From NCBI GenBank assembly GCA_945881775.1, contig CAMCVE010000008.1, positions 1 through 64,000 of the forward strand: 64,000 nucleotides of DNA. The letters are read 5' to 3'. Shown one piece after another: positions 46,904 to 56,564 of the stretch. The position numbers were made by a program, and so were the translations under genes. The stretch's first letter is position 1; the number at the start of each line of letters is the position of its first letter. This stretch comes from Bacteriovorax stolpii. GTDB taxonomy: Bacteria; Bdellovibrionota; UBA2428. The notes beneath the pieces were generated by a model. The model saw only the letters and a list, made by a program, of their open reading frames with translations, was not told the DNA's origin and did not search any database.

Positions 46904-47125
46904 ATGGCAGGAGCACAAGAACCCAACGGAAAGAACTCATTGGTCGGAGAATTTTTGCTTGCGCTAGCCCGGGCACCCGAACCCATCCAAGAAGCCATTA
47001 TCATCTGGGGCCTCAAAAAGATGCAGCCTTTTGCGGGCGAACTGATCGCCCCCTACCCGATGATGAGTCACATGGTAAAAATTCTGCGCATCGATGCTAA
47101 CGACGAAACTCCTAAAAAGTCCTAA
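46904..47125 (+). CDS. Small hypothetical protein
   Basis: 73 aa ORF upstream of and overlapping the hydrolase ORF. Confidence 0.5.
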   Translation: MAGAQEPNGKNSLVGEFLLALARAPEPIQEAIIIWGLKKMQPFAGELIAPYPMMSHMVKILRIDANDETPKKS

Positions 47126-47138
47126 TTCCAAGACACAC

Positions 47139-48050
47139 ATGCGCTTGTTGCTCGACGCTATTGAATCCGGATACGCGACAAGCTTCGACGGGACGCCCAT
47201 TTTTTGGGAGCGCCATGGCCCCCGCCTCGACGATGCAATAGCTCTACGCCCCTTAATGTTTTGCTACGGGCTTGTTTGCAGCATGAACCAGTGGCGCCAT
47301 CAGATCGAGCGCTACTCGGCAGCCGGCCATCCCTGCATCCTCCTCGACTATCGCGGGCACCACCGTTCCGGAAACCCCGCCGATCCGCAACTCCTCAACA
47401 TCAGCGCGCTCGCCAAAGATGTCTCCGCAGTCGTGCATCACCTCGGGATCAAGAAGCCTTTGCAGATCTGGGGACACAGCATGGGTTGCAATGTGGTCAT
47501 CGAGTTCGCCATCGCAGAGCCCGCGCTTTGCCAGAGCCTCATCCTATGTTGCGGCACACCCGACAACCCCTTCAACCAAATGCTTGGTTCGCAGATCCCA
47601 GCAAAACTGAGCGGCAAACTTTTTGATTTTATGAAAAGCTACCCTGAGCCGATCCTAAAAGCATGGGATGCTTTCAGGGCGCGCCCCGCAATGACACACA
47701 TCTCTGCCTATCTCGCTGGATTCAACACCAGCGCGAGCACGCGTGACGACATTCAGGCCTACGCCGAAGCGGTGTGCGACGTGAGCAGCGAAACCTTCTT
47801 TGCCCTCCTCGAAGACATGAGCCGCGGACACACCCGCGCGGTGTTGCCTCGGGTCAAGGTCCCGGCCCTCGTGGTGGCGGGCGCACTTGACCGCGTAACT
47901 CCGCCCTCCGAGCAACGCGCGCTTGCTGAGCTTTTGCCCGATGCCACATACGTCGAAATTCCCGCGGGATCTCACAACGTCCAATTAGATTTTGGCGAAT
48001 ATGTGGGACTGAAAGTCGAAGAGTTTTGGCGCAAACGCGGACTCGACTAG
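47139..48050 (+). CDS. Alpha/beta hydrolase
   Basis: LDYRGHHRSG, IWGHSMGCNVVIEFA nucleophile elbow and ALVVAGALDRVTPPSEQRALAELLPDATYVEIPAGSHNVQLD. Confidence 0.85.
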   Translation: MRLLLDAIESGYATSFDGTPIFWERHGPRLDDAIALRPLMFCYGLVCSMNQWRHQIERYSAAGHPCILLDYRGHHRSGNPADPQLLNISALAKDVSAVVHHLGIKKPLQIWGHSMGCNVVIEFAIAEPALCQSLILCCGTPDNPFNQMLGSQIPAKLSGKLFDFMKSYPEPILKAWDAFRARPAMTHISAYLAGFNTSASTRDDIQAYAEAVCDVSSETFFALLEDMSRGHTRAVLPRVKVPALVVAGALDRVTPPSEQRALAELLPDATYVEIPAGSHNVQLDFGEYVGLKVEEFWRKRGLD

Positions 48051-48079
48051 CCCGGAGACTGCGCCTAGTCTCTGGATCC

Positions 48080-49051
48080 ATGAAACGCAGTCTCTCAGGC
48101 ATCAAGCCCACCGGAACCCCGCACCTCGGGAACTACCTCGGCATGATTGGACCCGCGATCTCCCTGCAAAAAACTCACGAGACTTTCTATTTCATTGCGA
48201 ACTACCATGCCCTCACCTCAGTGCGCGACGCGAAAGCCCTTCGTCTCGACACCTTGAGTGTCGCCGCTCAGTTTCTTGCTTTTGGACTCGATCCTTCAAA
48301 TGGCGCCTTCTACCGGCAGTCGGACGTGCCCCAGGTGACGGAGCTCTCCTGGGTCCTAAGCTGCATGACCTCGATGGGCGACCTCACTCGAGCCCATGCT
48401 TACAAGGCTGCCAAGGACCGCGGAGAAGAAGGGGCCATCAACTTGGGCGTGTTTTCCTACCCCGTTCTGATGGCCTCAGACATTATCCTCTTCGACAGCG
48501 ACGTGGTTCCCGTGGGCCAGGACCAAGTGCAGCACATCGAGATGGCTCGTGGCATGGCCCAGCGTTTTAATCACTACTTCGGAGAGACCCTGAAAGAGCC
48601 CGTCGAACTTGTGCAGTCGAGTGTTGCCGTGGTTCCGGGCATCGACGGACGAAAAATGAGCAAGAGCTACAACAACGGGATCGAGCCTTTGGCCGCCACC
48701 AAGGAACTCAAAAAACAAGTCATGGCGATCGTGACCGACTCCAAAGGTCTCGAAGACAAAAAAGACCCTGAAACCTGTAATATCGTGAACCTCTATAAAT
48801 TTTTCGCAAGTCCCGAAGAGCTCGAATCGATGAAGTCCAGTTACCGCGCGGGAGGATACGGTTACGGCCACGCGAAGCTTGCCCTGCTCGAAAAAATCGA
48901 GTCGCGCTTCTCGCCCGCTCGCGAGAAGTACAATGATTTCATGAAGCGTCCCGACGACCTTGAAGACATTCTCAAGGACGGATCCAAAAAGGCTCGAAAA
49001 GTGGCCGAAGGCGTTCTAGATAGAACCCTGAAAGCTTGCGGTATCCGATGA
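48080..49051 (+). CDS. trpS: Tryptophanyl-tRNA synthetase
   Basis: SGIKPTGTPHLGNYLG (HIGH region) and GRKMSKSYNN (KMSKS). Confidence 0.93.
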   Translation: MKRSLSGIKPTGTPHLGNYLGMIGPAISLQKTHETFYFIANYHALTSVRDAKALRLDTLSVAAQFLAFGLDPSNGAFYRQSDVPQVTELSWVLSCMTSMGDLTRAHAYKAAKDRGEEGAINLGVFSYPVLMASDIILFDSDVVPVGQDQVQHIEMARGMAQRFNHYFGETLKEPVELVQSSVAVVPGIDGRKMSKSYNNGIEPLAATKELKKQVMAIVTDSKGLEDKKDPETCNIVNLYKFFASPEELESMKSSYRAGGYGYGHAKLALLEKIESRFSPAREKYNDFMKRPDDLEDILKDGSKKARKVAEGVLDRTLKACGIR

Positions 49052-49590
49052 AAAAACCAATCACACCCCAACCCATCTCCAGCCCTGCAAAGCGCTTTGC
49101 AATTCTTGGCCTGAGCTCGGGATTGGGTCTTGGCTACGCACCCATCGCGTCCGGCACCTTCGGATCGCTCCTTGGTATTCCCTTTGGACTCTGGCTCCTT
49201 CAGTACCCCTCGTGGATGTCTCTCATTTTGCTCAGTGTCCTTGTTCTCGTGACGGCACCCATTGTTGAGCGCGCCTGCAAGCATTGGGGTCAAATGGATT
49301 CTGGTCGCGTTGTGTGGGACGAAGTCATTGGACAAGCGATTGCCCTGCTTGGTTTGCGGGGCCCTATCTACTCACAACTGCAGGTTGATTCTTCACGATT
49401 CGTATTCCCCGAATGGACTGCGGTGCTCGTTGCTTTCTTAGCGTTCCGCGTCTTCGACATCTTCAAACCCTATCCTGCCCGTTCCTTTGATCGCCGCGAC
49501 ACCGGATACGGCGTGATCCTGGATGACGTTGTTGCAGGTCTCTATGCCGCTATCACGGTTTGGTGTCTGATCAAAATCCGCTGGCTCTGA
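49048..49590 (+). CDS. pgpA: Phosphatidylglycerophosphatase A
   Basis: GYAPIASGTFGSLLGIP, VWDEVIGQ and FRVFDIFKPYPARSFDRR...GVILDDVVAGLYA. Confidence 0.92.
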   Translation: MKKPITPQPISSPAKRFAILGLSSGLGLGYAPIASGTFGSLLGIPFGLWLLQYPSWMSLILLSVLVLVTAPIVERACKHWGQMDSGRVVWDEVIGQAIALLGLRGPIYSQLQVDSSRFVFPEWTAVLVAFLAFRVFDIFKPYPARSFDRRDTGYGVILDDVVAGLYAAITVWCLIKIRWL

Positions 49591-49640
49591 GACGTTGACG
49601 AAAGACCCTTCACGGCATAAACATTTTGCAGTCCCTGCAC

Positions 49641-49726
49641 GGAGGGGTAGGATAATTGGTAATCCAGCAGATTCGAAATCTGCCGCCCTAACAGGCTTGC
49701 GAGTTCGAGTCTCGCCTCCTCCGCCA
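49641..49726 (+). tRNA. tRNA-Ser (anticodon CGA)
   Basis: Acceptor GGAGGGG/CUCCUCC, anticodon arm GCAGA-UUCGAAA-UCUGC, long variable arm, T arm GCGAG-UUCGAGU-CUCGC, G discriminator, encoded CCA. Confidence 0.88.
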
Positions 49727-49738
49727 CTTCCCCTACGC

Positions 49739-50467
49739 ATGAGCCAAAACTTGAAATCACTTCTACTGTTCTCGGGGCTCCTTTCGGCGCTTTGCGAAGC
49801 AAAGAGTGTCACAACCAATTCGGTGATCATCGACAATGCGCCCGCATGGGTGAGTGAGTATTCGGTCCAAAGTGTCGTGGACCGCATCGAATCGAGACTC
49901 GAATGGAGTATTCACCGCACACGCGCGACGTTTTATGCAGACCAAGCCCTGTTCATCTCGAAATTCAACGGCCGTGCCGCACCCGACATTCTCGCCTTTA
50001 CCAAGCGCAATGATCTTTCGATTCATCTTGGTCCAAGAATCAAGAAGGAAAACTTCGCAGGAGTCTTTGGTCACGAACTCGCCCACGTCATCCTTTTCCA
50101 GAAGTACAAAGATGCGATTCCACCCTGGCTCACGGAAGGTCTCTGCAACAGCGTCGCTGGCAACGAAAAAATCAGCTACGTATGGCTAGCAGCGCAAGAA
50201 CCGCGCTTCGATATTTCGACACTCGCACACCCTTACGACAAACAAAACAAAAACCGCGCGGATCTTCACTACCGCGCCTCACTCGCTGTCGTAAAAATGC
50301 TCGAAAAAAAATGTCCCGACTTCAGAGAGCTCCTGAACCTTTCTCTGAAGAGCAAACTCGCAGACTTTCTGCCGACCTACTGCAACATCTCCGATCTCAA
50401 TACGACCTTTTGGATCTTCGTGGATTCAGAGGCGAAGAAAGAAAAACGTCAGTCCTCCGGGAACTAA
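49739..50467 (+). CDS. Secreted peptidase_MA-like zinc-protease-domain protein
   Basis: Signal peptide; GVFGHELAHVILFQKYKDAIPPWLTEGLC (HExxH plus 'PpWltEGla'). Confidence 0.75.
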   Translation: MSQNLKSLLLFSGLLSALCEAKSVTTNSVIIDNAPAWVSEYSVQSVVDRIESRLEWSIHRTRATFYADQALFISKFNGRAAPDILAFTKRNDLSIHLGPRIKKENFAGVFGHELAHVILFQKYKDAIPPWLTEGLCNSVAGNEKISYVWLAAQEPRFDISTLAHPYDKQNKNRADLHYRASLAVVKMLEKKCPDFRELLNLSLKSKLADFLPTYCNISDLNTTFWIFVDSEAKKEKRQSSGN

Positions 50468-50477
50468 ACCGTCTCAC

Positions 50478-51071
50478 TCAACCTTCCGAGAGGTGCCCCT
50501 TGTTCACCGCATCCTCCACCAATCGCGCAGCGAAGTCCCAGAGAGTTTTTGAAGCGCCTTCGATCTTGCGATTCTTCTCGAGGACCTGACTTTTCACAAT
50601 GCCGTGTTTTTTCCAGGAATGTCCTTCGGTTTTCGAATTGGCGATGAGAGGGAGCAAACGATCAAGGCCCGCAACAAAGCGCGATTCGGGACAGTTCAAG
50701 CACTCGAACTCTATCCAAATCGAGCGAAGTTCAGCATCCAAGGGAGCCGGCAGGAGCCCAAATATTCTTTCTGCTGCGGCCTCTTCGCGAGCTTGTTTGT
50801 CGAGACTTGCGACCGTGTCGTAGACAAAGGTGTCACCGGCATCGATTTCAACGATGTCATGCACGAGGGCCATTTTGAGAGCTCTCGAGAGATCGATTTT
50901 TTCTTCGGTGAATGGAGACAGCACCAGCACAGCCATCGCGAGGTGCCAAGAATGTTCCGCGGTGTTTTCACGACGTGCGCCATCATAAACAAGCGTCTGC
51001 CGGAGAACACCTTTGAGACGATCGATCTCTTCAACAAATTGGAGGCTCTGGAGAGCAGAATCTAGCTTCAT
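50478..51071 (-). CDS. HD-domain hydrolase (YfbR/5'-nucleotidase-like)
   Basis: RENTAEHSWHLAMAVLVL, KMALVHDIVEIDAGDTF and ARE-EAAAERIFGLLP. Confidence 0.85.
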   Translation of the reverse strand: MKLDSALQSLQFVEEIDRLKGVLRQTLVYDGARRENTAEHSWHLAMAVLVLSPFTEEKIDLSRALKMALVHDIVEIDAGDTFVYDTVASLDKQAREEAAAERIFGLLPAPLDAELRSIWIEFECLNCPESRFVAGLDRLLPLIANSKTEGHSWKKHGIVKSQVLEKNRKIEGASKTLWDFAARLVEDAVNKGHLSEG

Positions 51072-52677
51072 AGAGCCTCTCTTTATCCCCCTCGGTGACG
51101 CTTTGCGAAGAATTTTCACCCCTCACTCACACAACTCTTACAGCGACGAAGGCTTGGTTCTGGGAACGGTCTGGGCTAGCTTCAATGACGTGAGAAACCC
51201 CATTATCATTCAAGGAGGCATGGGCGCGGGCGTCTCCGATTGGCGACTGGCTCGCACCGTCTCTTGTCTCGGGCATCTTGGCGTGGTCTCGGGAACTGCC
51301 GTCAACACCCTCCTTTTGCGCAGGCTCCAGGATGGCGATCCCCAAGGCCACTCGCGACGCGCACTCTCACAGTTCCCCGATCGCGCCATCGCAGAAGAGA
51401 TTCTCTCACTCTTTTTTCAAGAGGGCGGCCGCAACCCCGGCCAACCCTACAAGCTCAGTCCGCTCTCAAACCTCAACGCGAGTCTCCGCTTTCATCAGCT
51501 GAGCGTCGCCGGTGCTTTTGTCGAAGTGTGGCTGGCAAAAGAGGGTCATGACAACCCCGTGGGAATCAATCTCCTAGAGAAACTGCAACTTGCGAACTTG
51601 CCCGCCATCTACGGGGCGATGCTTGCCGGTGTTGACTACGTGCTCATGGGTGCCGGCATCCCCAGAGAGATCCCCGGAGTTCTTGATCTTTTCTCTGAGC
51701 AGAAAGCAGCATCGATCAAAGCTCATGCGGTGGGCCTGAGTTCAGCACCTGAGCACGAAGACGTGCGGACATCTTTCGATCCCGCACTCGTTTTTCCCGA
51801 TATGGAGAAGAAACCCCTCAAGCGTCCCCTCTTCCTCGCGATCGTTTCCTCCGCGACACTCGCCACACACCTCGCTAAAAAATCTACAGGACGCGTCGAC
51901 GGATTTGTTGTCGAGGGCCCTCTTGCGGGTGGACACAACGCCCCTCCTCGTGGACCCCTCAAACTCAGCGAAACAGGCGAGCCTATTTACGGCTCAAAAG
52001 ACGTTCCCGACCTTGTTGCCATCAAAGAGATTGGCTTGCCCTTCTGGATGGCGGGATCATTCGCTACTCCCGAGAAACTGCGTGAAGCTTTGGCTGCGGG
52101 TGCCGCAGGGATTCAAGTCGGAACAGCCTTCGCTTTTTGCGAAGAGTCTGGGATGTCGGAGTCCATCAAACGCGCTGCGATCCGCAAATGGGGCCTTCCC
52201 GAGTCCAACACCACCGATCGCGTGTTCACAGATCCCCTGGCTTCTCCAACGGATTTCCCATTCAAGGTGGCGCCTATGGAGGGCACACTTTCTGACAACA
52301 CACTCTACCAAGCACGCCCTCGTATCTGCGATCTCGGATATTTGCGAACACTTGCTGTGGGCCCGTCTGGAGACTTTGTGCATCGTTGTCCCTCGGAGCC
52401 CGTGGCAGATTATCTAAAAAAGGGCGGCAAGATTGAAGAAACGGTTGGCCGCAAATGTCTCTGCAACGCACTGATGACCAACATCGACATGGGCCAGTCC
52501 CAAAAGAGTGGTCACGAAGAGCTCGCGCTGGTCACTGCGGGCGACGACCTTGCCATGCTCAGGCGATTCCTGCGCGGTGGCAAAACCAGCTACTCCGCAC
52601 GTGACGTTCTCGAGCAGCTGCTCGAAGACGTGAAGCCCGCTTTTTCGGATGCAACTTCTTCTTCGGTTTCACCCTAG
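51013..52677 (+). CDS. Nitronate monooxygenase/FabK-like FMN TIM-barrel protein (true start probably downstream of 51013)
   Basis: NPIIIQGGMGAGVSDWRLA, FVVEGPLAGGHNAP, PFWMAGSFATPEKLREALAAGAAGIQVGTAF. The 5' end overlaps the opposite-strand HD gene, so the start is uncertain. Confidence 0.8.
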   Translation: MRRSISSTNWRLWRAESSFIEPLFIPLGDALRRIFTPHSHNSYSDEGLVLGTVWASFNDVRNPIIIQGGMGAGVSDWRLARTVSCLGHLGVVSGTAVNTLLLRRLQDGDPQGHSRRALSQFPDRAIAEEILSLFFQEGGRNPGQPYKLSPLSNLNASLRFHQLSVAGAFVEVWLAKEGHDNPVGINLLEKLQLANLPAIYGAMLAGVDYVLMGAGIPREIPGVLDLFSEQKAASIKAHAVGLSSAPEHEDVRTSFDPALVFPDMEKKPLKRPLFLAIVSSATLATHLAKKSTGRVDGFVVEGPLAGGHNAPPRGPLKLSETGEPIYGSKDVPDLVAIKEIGLPFWMAGSFATPEKLREALAAGAAGIQVGTAFAFCEESGMSESIKRAAIRKWGLPESNTTDRVFTDPLASPTDFPFKVAPMEGTLSDNTLYQARPRICDLGYLRTLAVGPSGDFVHRCPSEPVADYLKKGGKIEETVGRKCLCNALMTNIDMGQSQKSGHEELALVTAGDDLAMLRRFLRGGKTSYSARDVLEQLLEDVKPAFSDATSSSVSP

Positions 52678-53153
52678 ACTCTGAGAAGCAAAACCAATTC
52701 TTCGAGATACTTCTGATCGATCTCATCAAAGCTCGCGAGTTCTGCACTATCGATATCGAGCACGCCCCACACAGACCCCGACTGATCTTTGAGTGGGACC
52801 ACAATCTCGGAGCGAGATAAGGAGCTGCAGGCAATGTGGCCTGGAAATTTTGAAACATCATCCACAACGAGTGTTCGAGCCTCGGCCCAAGAGGTCCCAC
52901 AAACACCACGGCCCCGCGCGATTCGAGTGCAGGCAACAGGCCCCTGAAAGGGTCCCAAAACCAATTCATTTTGTTTCACAACGTAGAAACCCACCCAGAA
53001 AAATCCAAAGACTTCTTTAAGGGCCGCTGAAAAATTTGCCAGACAAGCCACAGCATCAGTTTCGCCCTCGAGAAGCGCTGCAAGCTGAGGCTTGAGCTCT
53101 TTATAAGTCTCTGTTTTTGTGAGATTTTTAGAGATAGAAATCGACTCAGACAT
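52674..53153 (-). CDS. msrC: GAF-domain free methionine-(R)-sulfoxide reductase
   Basis: FFWVGFYVVKQNELVLGPFQGPVACTRIARGRGVCGTSW...VVPLKDQSGSVWGVLDIDS, with the fRMsr cysteine pattern. Confidence 0.88.
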   Translation of the reverse strand: MSESISISKNLTKTETYKELKPQLAALLEGETDAVACLANFSAALKEVFGFFWVGFYVVKQNELVLGPFQGPVACTRIARGRGVCGTSWAEARTLVVDDVSKFPGHIACSSLSRSEIVVPLKDQSGSVWGVLDIDSAELASFDEIDQKYLEELVLLLRV

Positions 53154-53323
53154 GAGACTGATATTAGTTCGGGAACTGAGTTTTTACGAGTCTTAAGAGG
53201 GTCTCTTGCGGTCCGTACTATTGTATGGTTTCATCATTTTTAACAGCCGAGAGTTGTACCGGAAAAAAGTCATAAGTGGCCCGAAGCGTGCACAGGCACC
53301 CGCAGAGGCACCCATGTGACAGA

Positions 53324-53372
53324 TCTGCGGCCGGGGAGTTCAAATTTTTTGGACAAGCCCGACCACCGCAGA
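53324..53372 (+). promoter_or_regulatory. Structured recA leader (stem-loop)
   Basis: tctgcgg ... ccgcaga pairing with inner ccgggg/cccga, 33 bp upstream of the recA start. Confidence 0.5.
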
Positions 53373-53405
53373 CTAACCCGTCAACCTCTGGAGGAGTAAG
53401 AACAT

Positions 53406-54527
<1,122 letters not shown>

Positions 54528-54573
54528 GCTCCTAACGGTTTCCTACGGCAGCCTGCCGTAGTCCTCATCTTCG

Positions 54574-54607
54574 CCCGATCCGGCTCCCCCCGGATCGGGT
54601 TTTTTTT
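54574..54607 (+). terminator. Rho-independent terminator after recA
   Basis: cccgatccgg-ctcccc-ccggatcggg followed by a T8 tract. Confidence 0.95.
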
Positions 54608-54664
54608 ACCAAGAAGGTGCGAGTCTCTTTCGAAAACCCTTCTTTTCGTTAAACTCTCTCGACG

Positions 54665-55105
54665 ATGACGATTCGAAATCTCTGCACTTCGATGAGCCTC
54701 AGTCTTCTCGTCACAGGCTGCGCCCAACTCCACCACGTGCAGCTCTCTGACATCTCCAACCGTACAAACTCCTCCCCTAGCAAACAGATCGACATCAAAC
54801 TCAGTGAGACCGGTGTCAATCTTCAGGAGATCGCTGATATCGCTAAGGCCTTCAGCCGTAGCGACAAATCGAGTCAACAGATCCAAGAAGTCCAGAACAT
54901 CATCGCTCTCTTTCAAATGGGACCGGTCACAGGCAACCCTGTCTACGTCGAAAACTACTGGAGGGGCGTGCCTCAGATGCTCGAAGCGGAATGTCCAAGC
55001 GGCCGCATTACGGGTGTGACAAGCATTCGTGAAACACGCAAATATCCTGTCGTCAGCGGAGAGATCGTTCGCATCAAAGCCACCTGTCTTGGCAGTGCAA
55101 AATAA
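54665..55105 (+). CDS. Lipoprotein, tandem family member 1
   Basis: Lipobox LVTGC; C-terminal ECPSGRITGVTS...IRIKATCLGSAK shared with the next two genes. Confidence 0.7.
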   Translation: MTIRNLCTSMSLSLLVTGCAQLHHVQLSDISNRTNSSPSKQIDIKLSETGVNLQEIADIAKAFSRSDKSSQQIQEVQNIIALFQMGPVTGNPVYVENYWRGVPQMLEAECPSGRITGVTSIRETRKYPVVSGEIVRIKATCLGSAK

Positions 55106-55116
55106 GAATCTCAGGA

Positions 55117-55443
55117 GTGACTAACATGAAACGTTTCTCAATCTTTCTCAGCCTCAGTCTTCTTCTAGGGTCGTGTGCTTCTCTACAGAGCACATCTCTT
55201 TCGTCGATCCCCGTAACGCGCGACAATGTTGTCCGCGCCGAAGCGGGCCGCACCATTATCCTCGGATTTAATTTCGACAACGATTTCGTGAACACGCTTG
55301 AAGCAGACCTCAAAAAGCAATGTCCGAACGGCGACGTCCGCGGCATTCTTACCAAAGACGAAGCGATCTATTACTTCCTCTTCTTAGTGTGGAAACGCAA
55401 AGTTACTGCCAGCGGTTACTGTGTGGGAGCAGCCAAATCGTGA
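55117..55443 (+). CDS. Lipoprotein, tandem family member 2 (Bor-like architecture)
   Basis: Lipobox LLGSC; TIILGFNFDNDFVNTLEADLKKQCPNGDVRGILT...KVTASGYCVGAAKS. Confidence 0.72.
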   Translation: MTNMKRFSIFLSLSLLLGSCASLQSTSLSSIPVTRDNVVRAEAGRTIILGFNFDNDFVNTLEADLKKQCPNGDVRGILTKDEAIYYFLFLVWKRKVTASGYCVGAAKS

Positions 55444-55760
55444 GAAAATTTTTAGCTCCAGCGTTTGCGCTCGCCCTGTGCGCAGCGGGATGCACACACA
55501 GTCTTCACCAAGACCACGTCTCGGACTTCGGCCGCGGCGTGAATTTCGCCAAAGACAGAAAAGTCGAGGCCCAGACCGAACAGTTTGTGGTGATGGGTTT
55601 TGTAGGACAAACCAACTACCTGGATCAGGCCTACGAGCAGCTTCAGTCCCAATGTCCGAGCGGCGAAATCCTGGGAATCACCACCGAGTCTTGGACGAGC
55701 CACGGATTTCTTTCTTGGACGAATAAGATCCGTATGCAGGGATACTGTCACCTCAACTGA
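55440..55760 (+). CDS. Lipoprotein, tandem family member 3 (Bor-like architecture)
   Basis: GTG start at 55440; lipobox CAAGC; FVVMGFVGQTNYLDQAYEQLQSQCPSGEILGITTESWTSHGFLSWTNKIRMQGYC. Confidence 0.72.
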   Translation: MRKFLAPAFALALCAAGCTHSLHQDHVSDFGRGVNFAKDRKVEAQTEQFVVMGFVGQTNYLDQAYEQLQSQCPSGEILGITTESWTSHGFLSWTNKIRMQGYCHLN

Positions 55761-55805
55761 AGCTCGATTTGACTCGCGCCTAGCCCCGTTCCACAATCGC
55801 TCCTC

Positions 55806-56489
55806 ATGGACGGCCTTTTTAGCGCTCAAGCGATTCGCACCCTCGTACTCTTTGCTCCGATGCTGATCATCTGTCTGAGCATTCACGAATGGGCTCATGC
55901 CAAGAGTGCCGATCTGCTCGGCGATTCGACTCCTCGGTTTATGGGACGACTCACTCTCGACCCTATGGCACACATCACTCTCATCGGTACCGTCGTCCTT
56001 CCCTGCATCGCAGTGCTCACAGGACTTCCACTTTTTGGATGGGCTAAACCCGTGCCGGTCGACATGCGGAATTTTAAGAATCCACGTTCAGGAATGGCCT
56101 TGGTCGCAGCGGCGGGTCCAGCGTCGAACCTCGTGCTTGCGACACTCATGGTGGCTGGGCTCGCGATTCTCAATCAGAAATACCAGATGGGTATTGGAGA
56201 GCTTAAAGCCCAAGGGGGAATGCTGGGAGCGGGCGTTGAAATGCTGCTTCTGGGTGTGCAGCTGAATGCGTTTCTCGCATTCTTTAACCTCATCCCGCTG
56301 CCTCCGCTCGACGGTTCGCGCATTCTCCAAGGACTTGTGAGCCGTGATTGGGCGCTGAAGCTTGACCAGATGGAAGCCTGGAGCGGTTGGCTGATTCTCA
56401 TTCTTGCCTTCAGCGGGGTTTTCCGCGTGCTAGCGATTCCTGTTTTCCACTTCATCGGCACGCTGCTGGCGCTCTTCCAAGTGCACTGA
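55806..56489 (+). CDS. Site-2 protease family M50 zinc metalloprotease
   Basis: SIHEWAHAKSADLLGD (HExxH) and FFNLIPLPPLDGSRIL. Confidence 0.9.
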   Translation: MDGLFSAQAIRTLVLFAPMLIICLSIHEWAHAKSADLLGDSTPRFMGRLTLDPMAHITLIGTVVLPCIAVLTGLPLFGWAKPVPVDMRNFKNPRSGMALVAAAGPASNLVLATLMVAGLAILNQKYQMGIGELKAQGGMLGAGVEMLLLGVQLNAFLAFFNLIPLPPLDGSRILQGLVSRDWALKLDQMEAWSGWLILILAFSGVFRVLAIPVFHFIGTLLALFQVH

Positions 56490-56564
56490 TCCCCGTGTAA
56501 TACCTGAAAAATTAAGCCCTTGGCCCTTTGCATCATAAAGGGCTTTCCGCTCGCATGACTCGCA

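Noticed and set aside
49542-49802. ORFs spanning the tRNA gene on the minus strand (e.g. ARLELASLLGRQISNLLDYQLSYPS)
   Set aside because: Typical spurious translation of a tRNA-Ser gene.
53160-53320. LexA box upstream of recA
   Set aside because: Looked for GAAC...GTTC, CTGTN8ACAG and TTACN3GTAA types; only a loose 'ttacgagtcttaa' was seen, which is not convincing.
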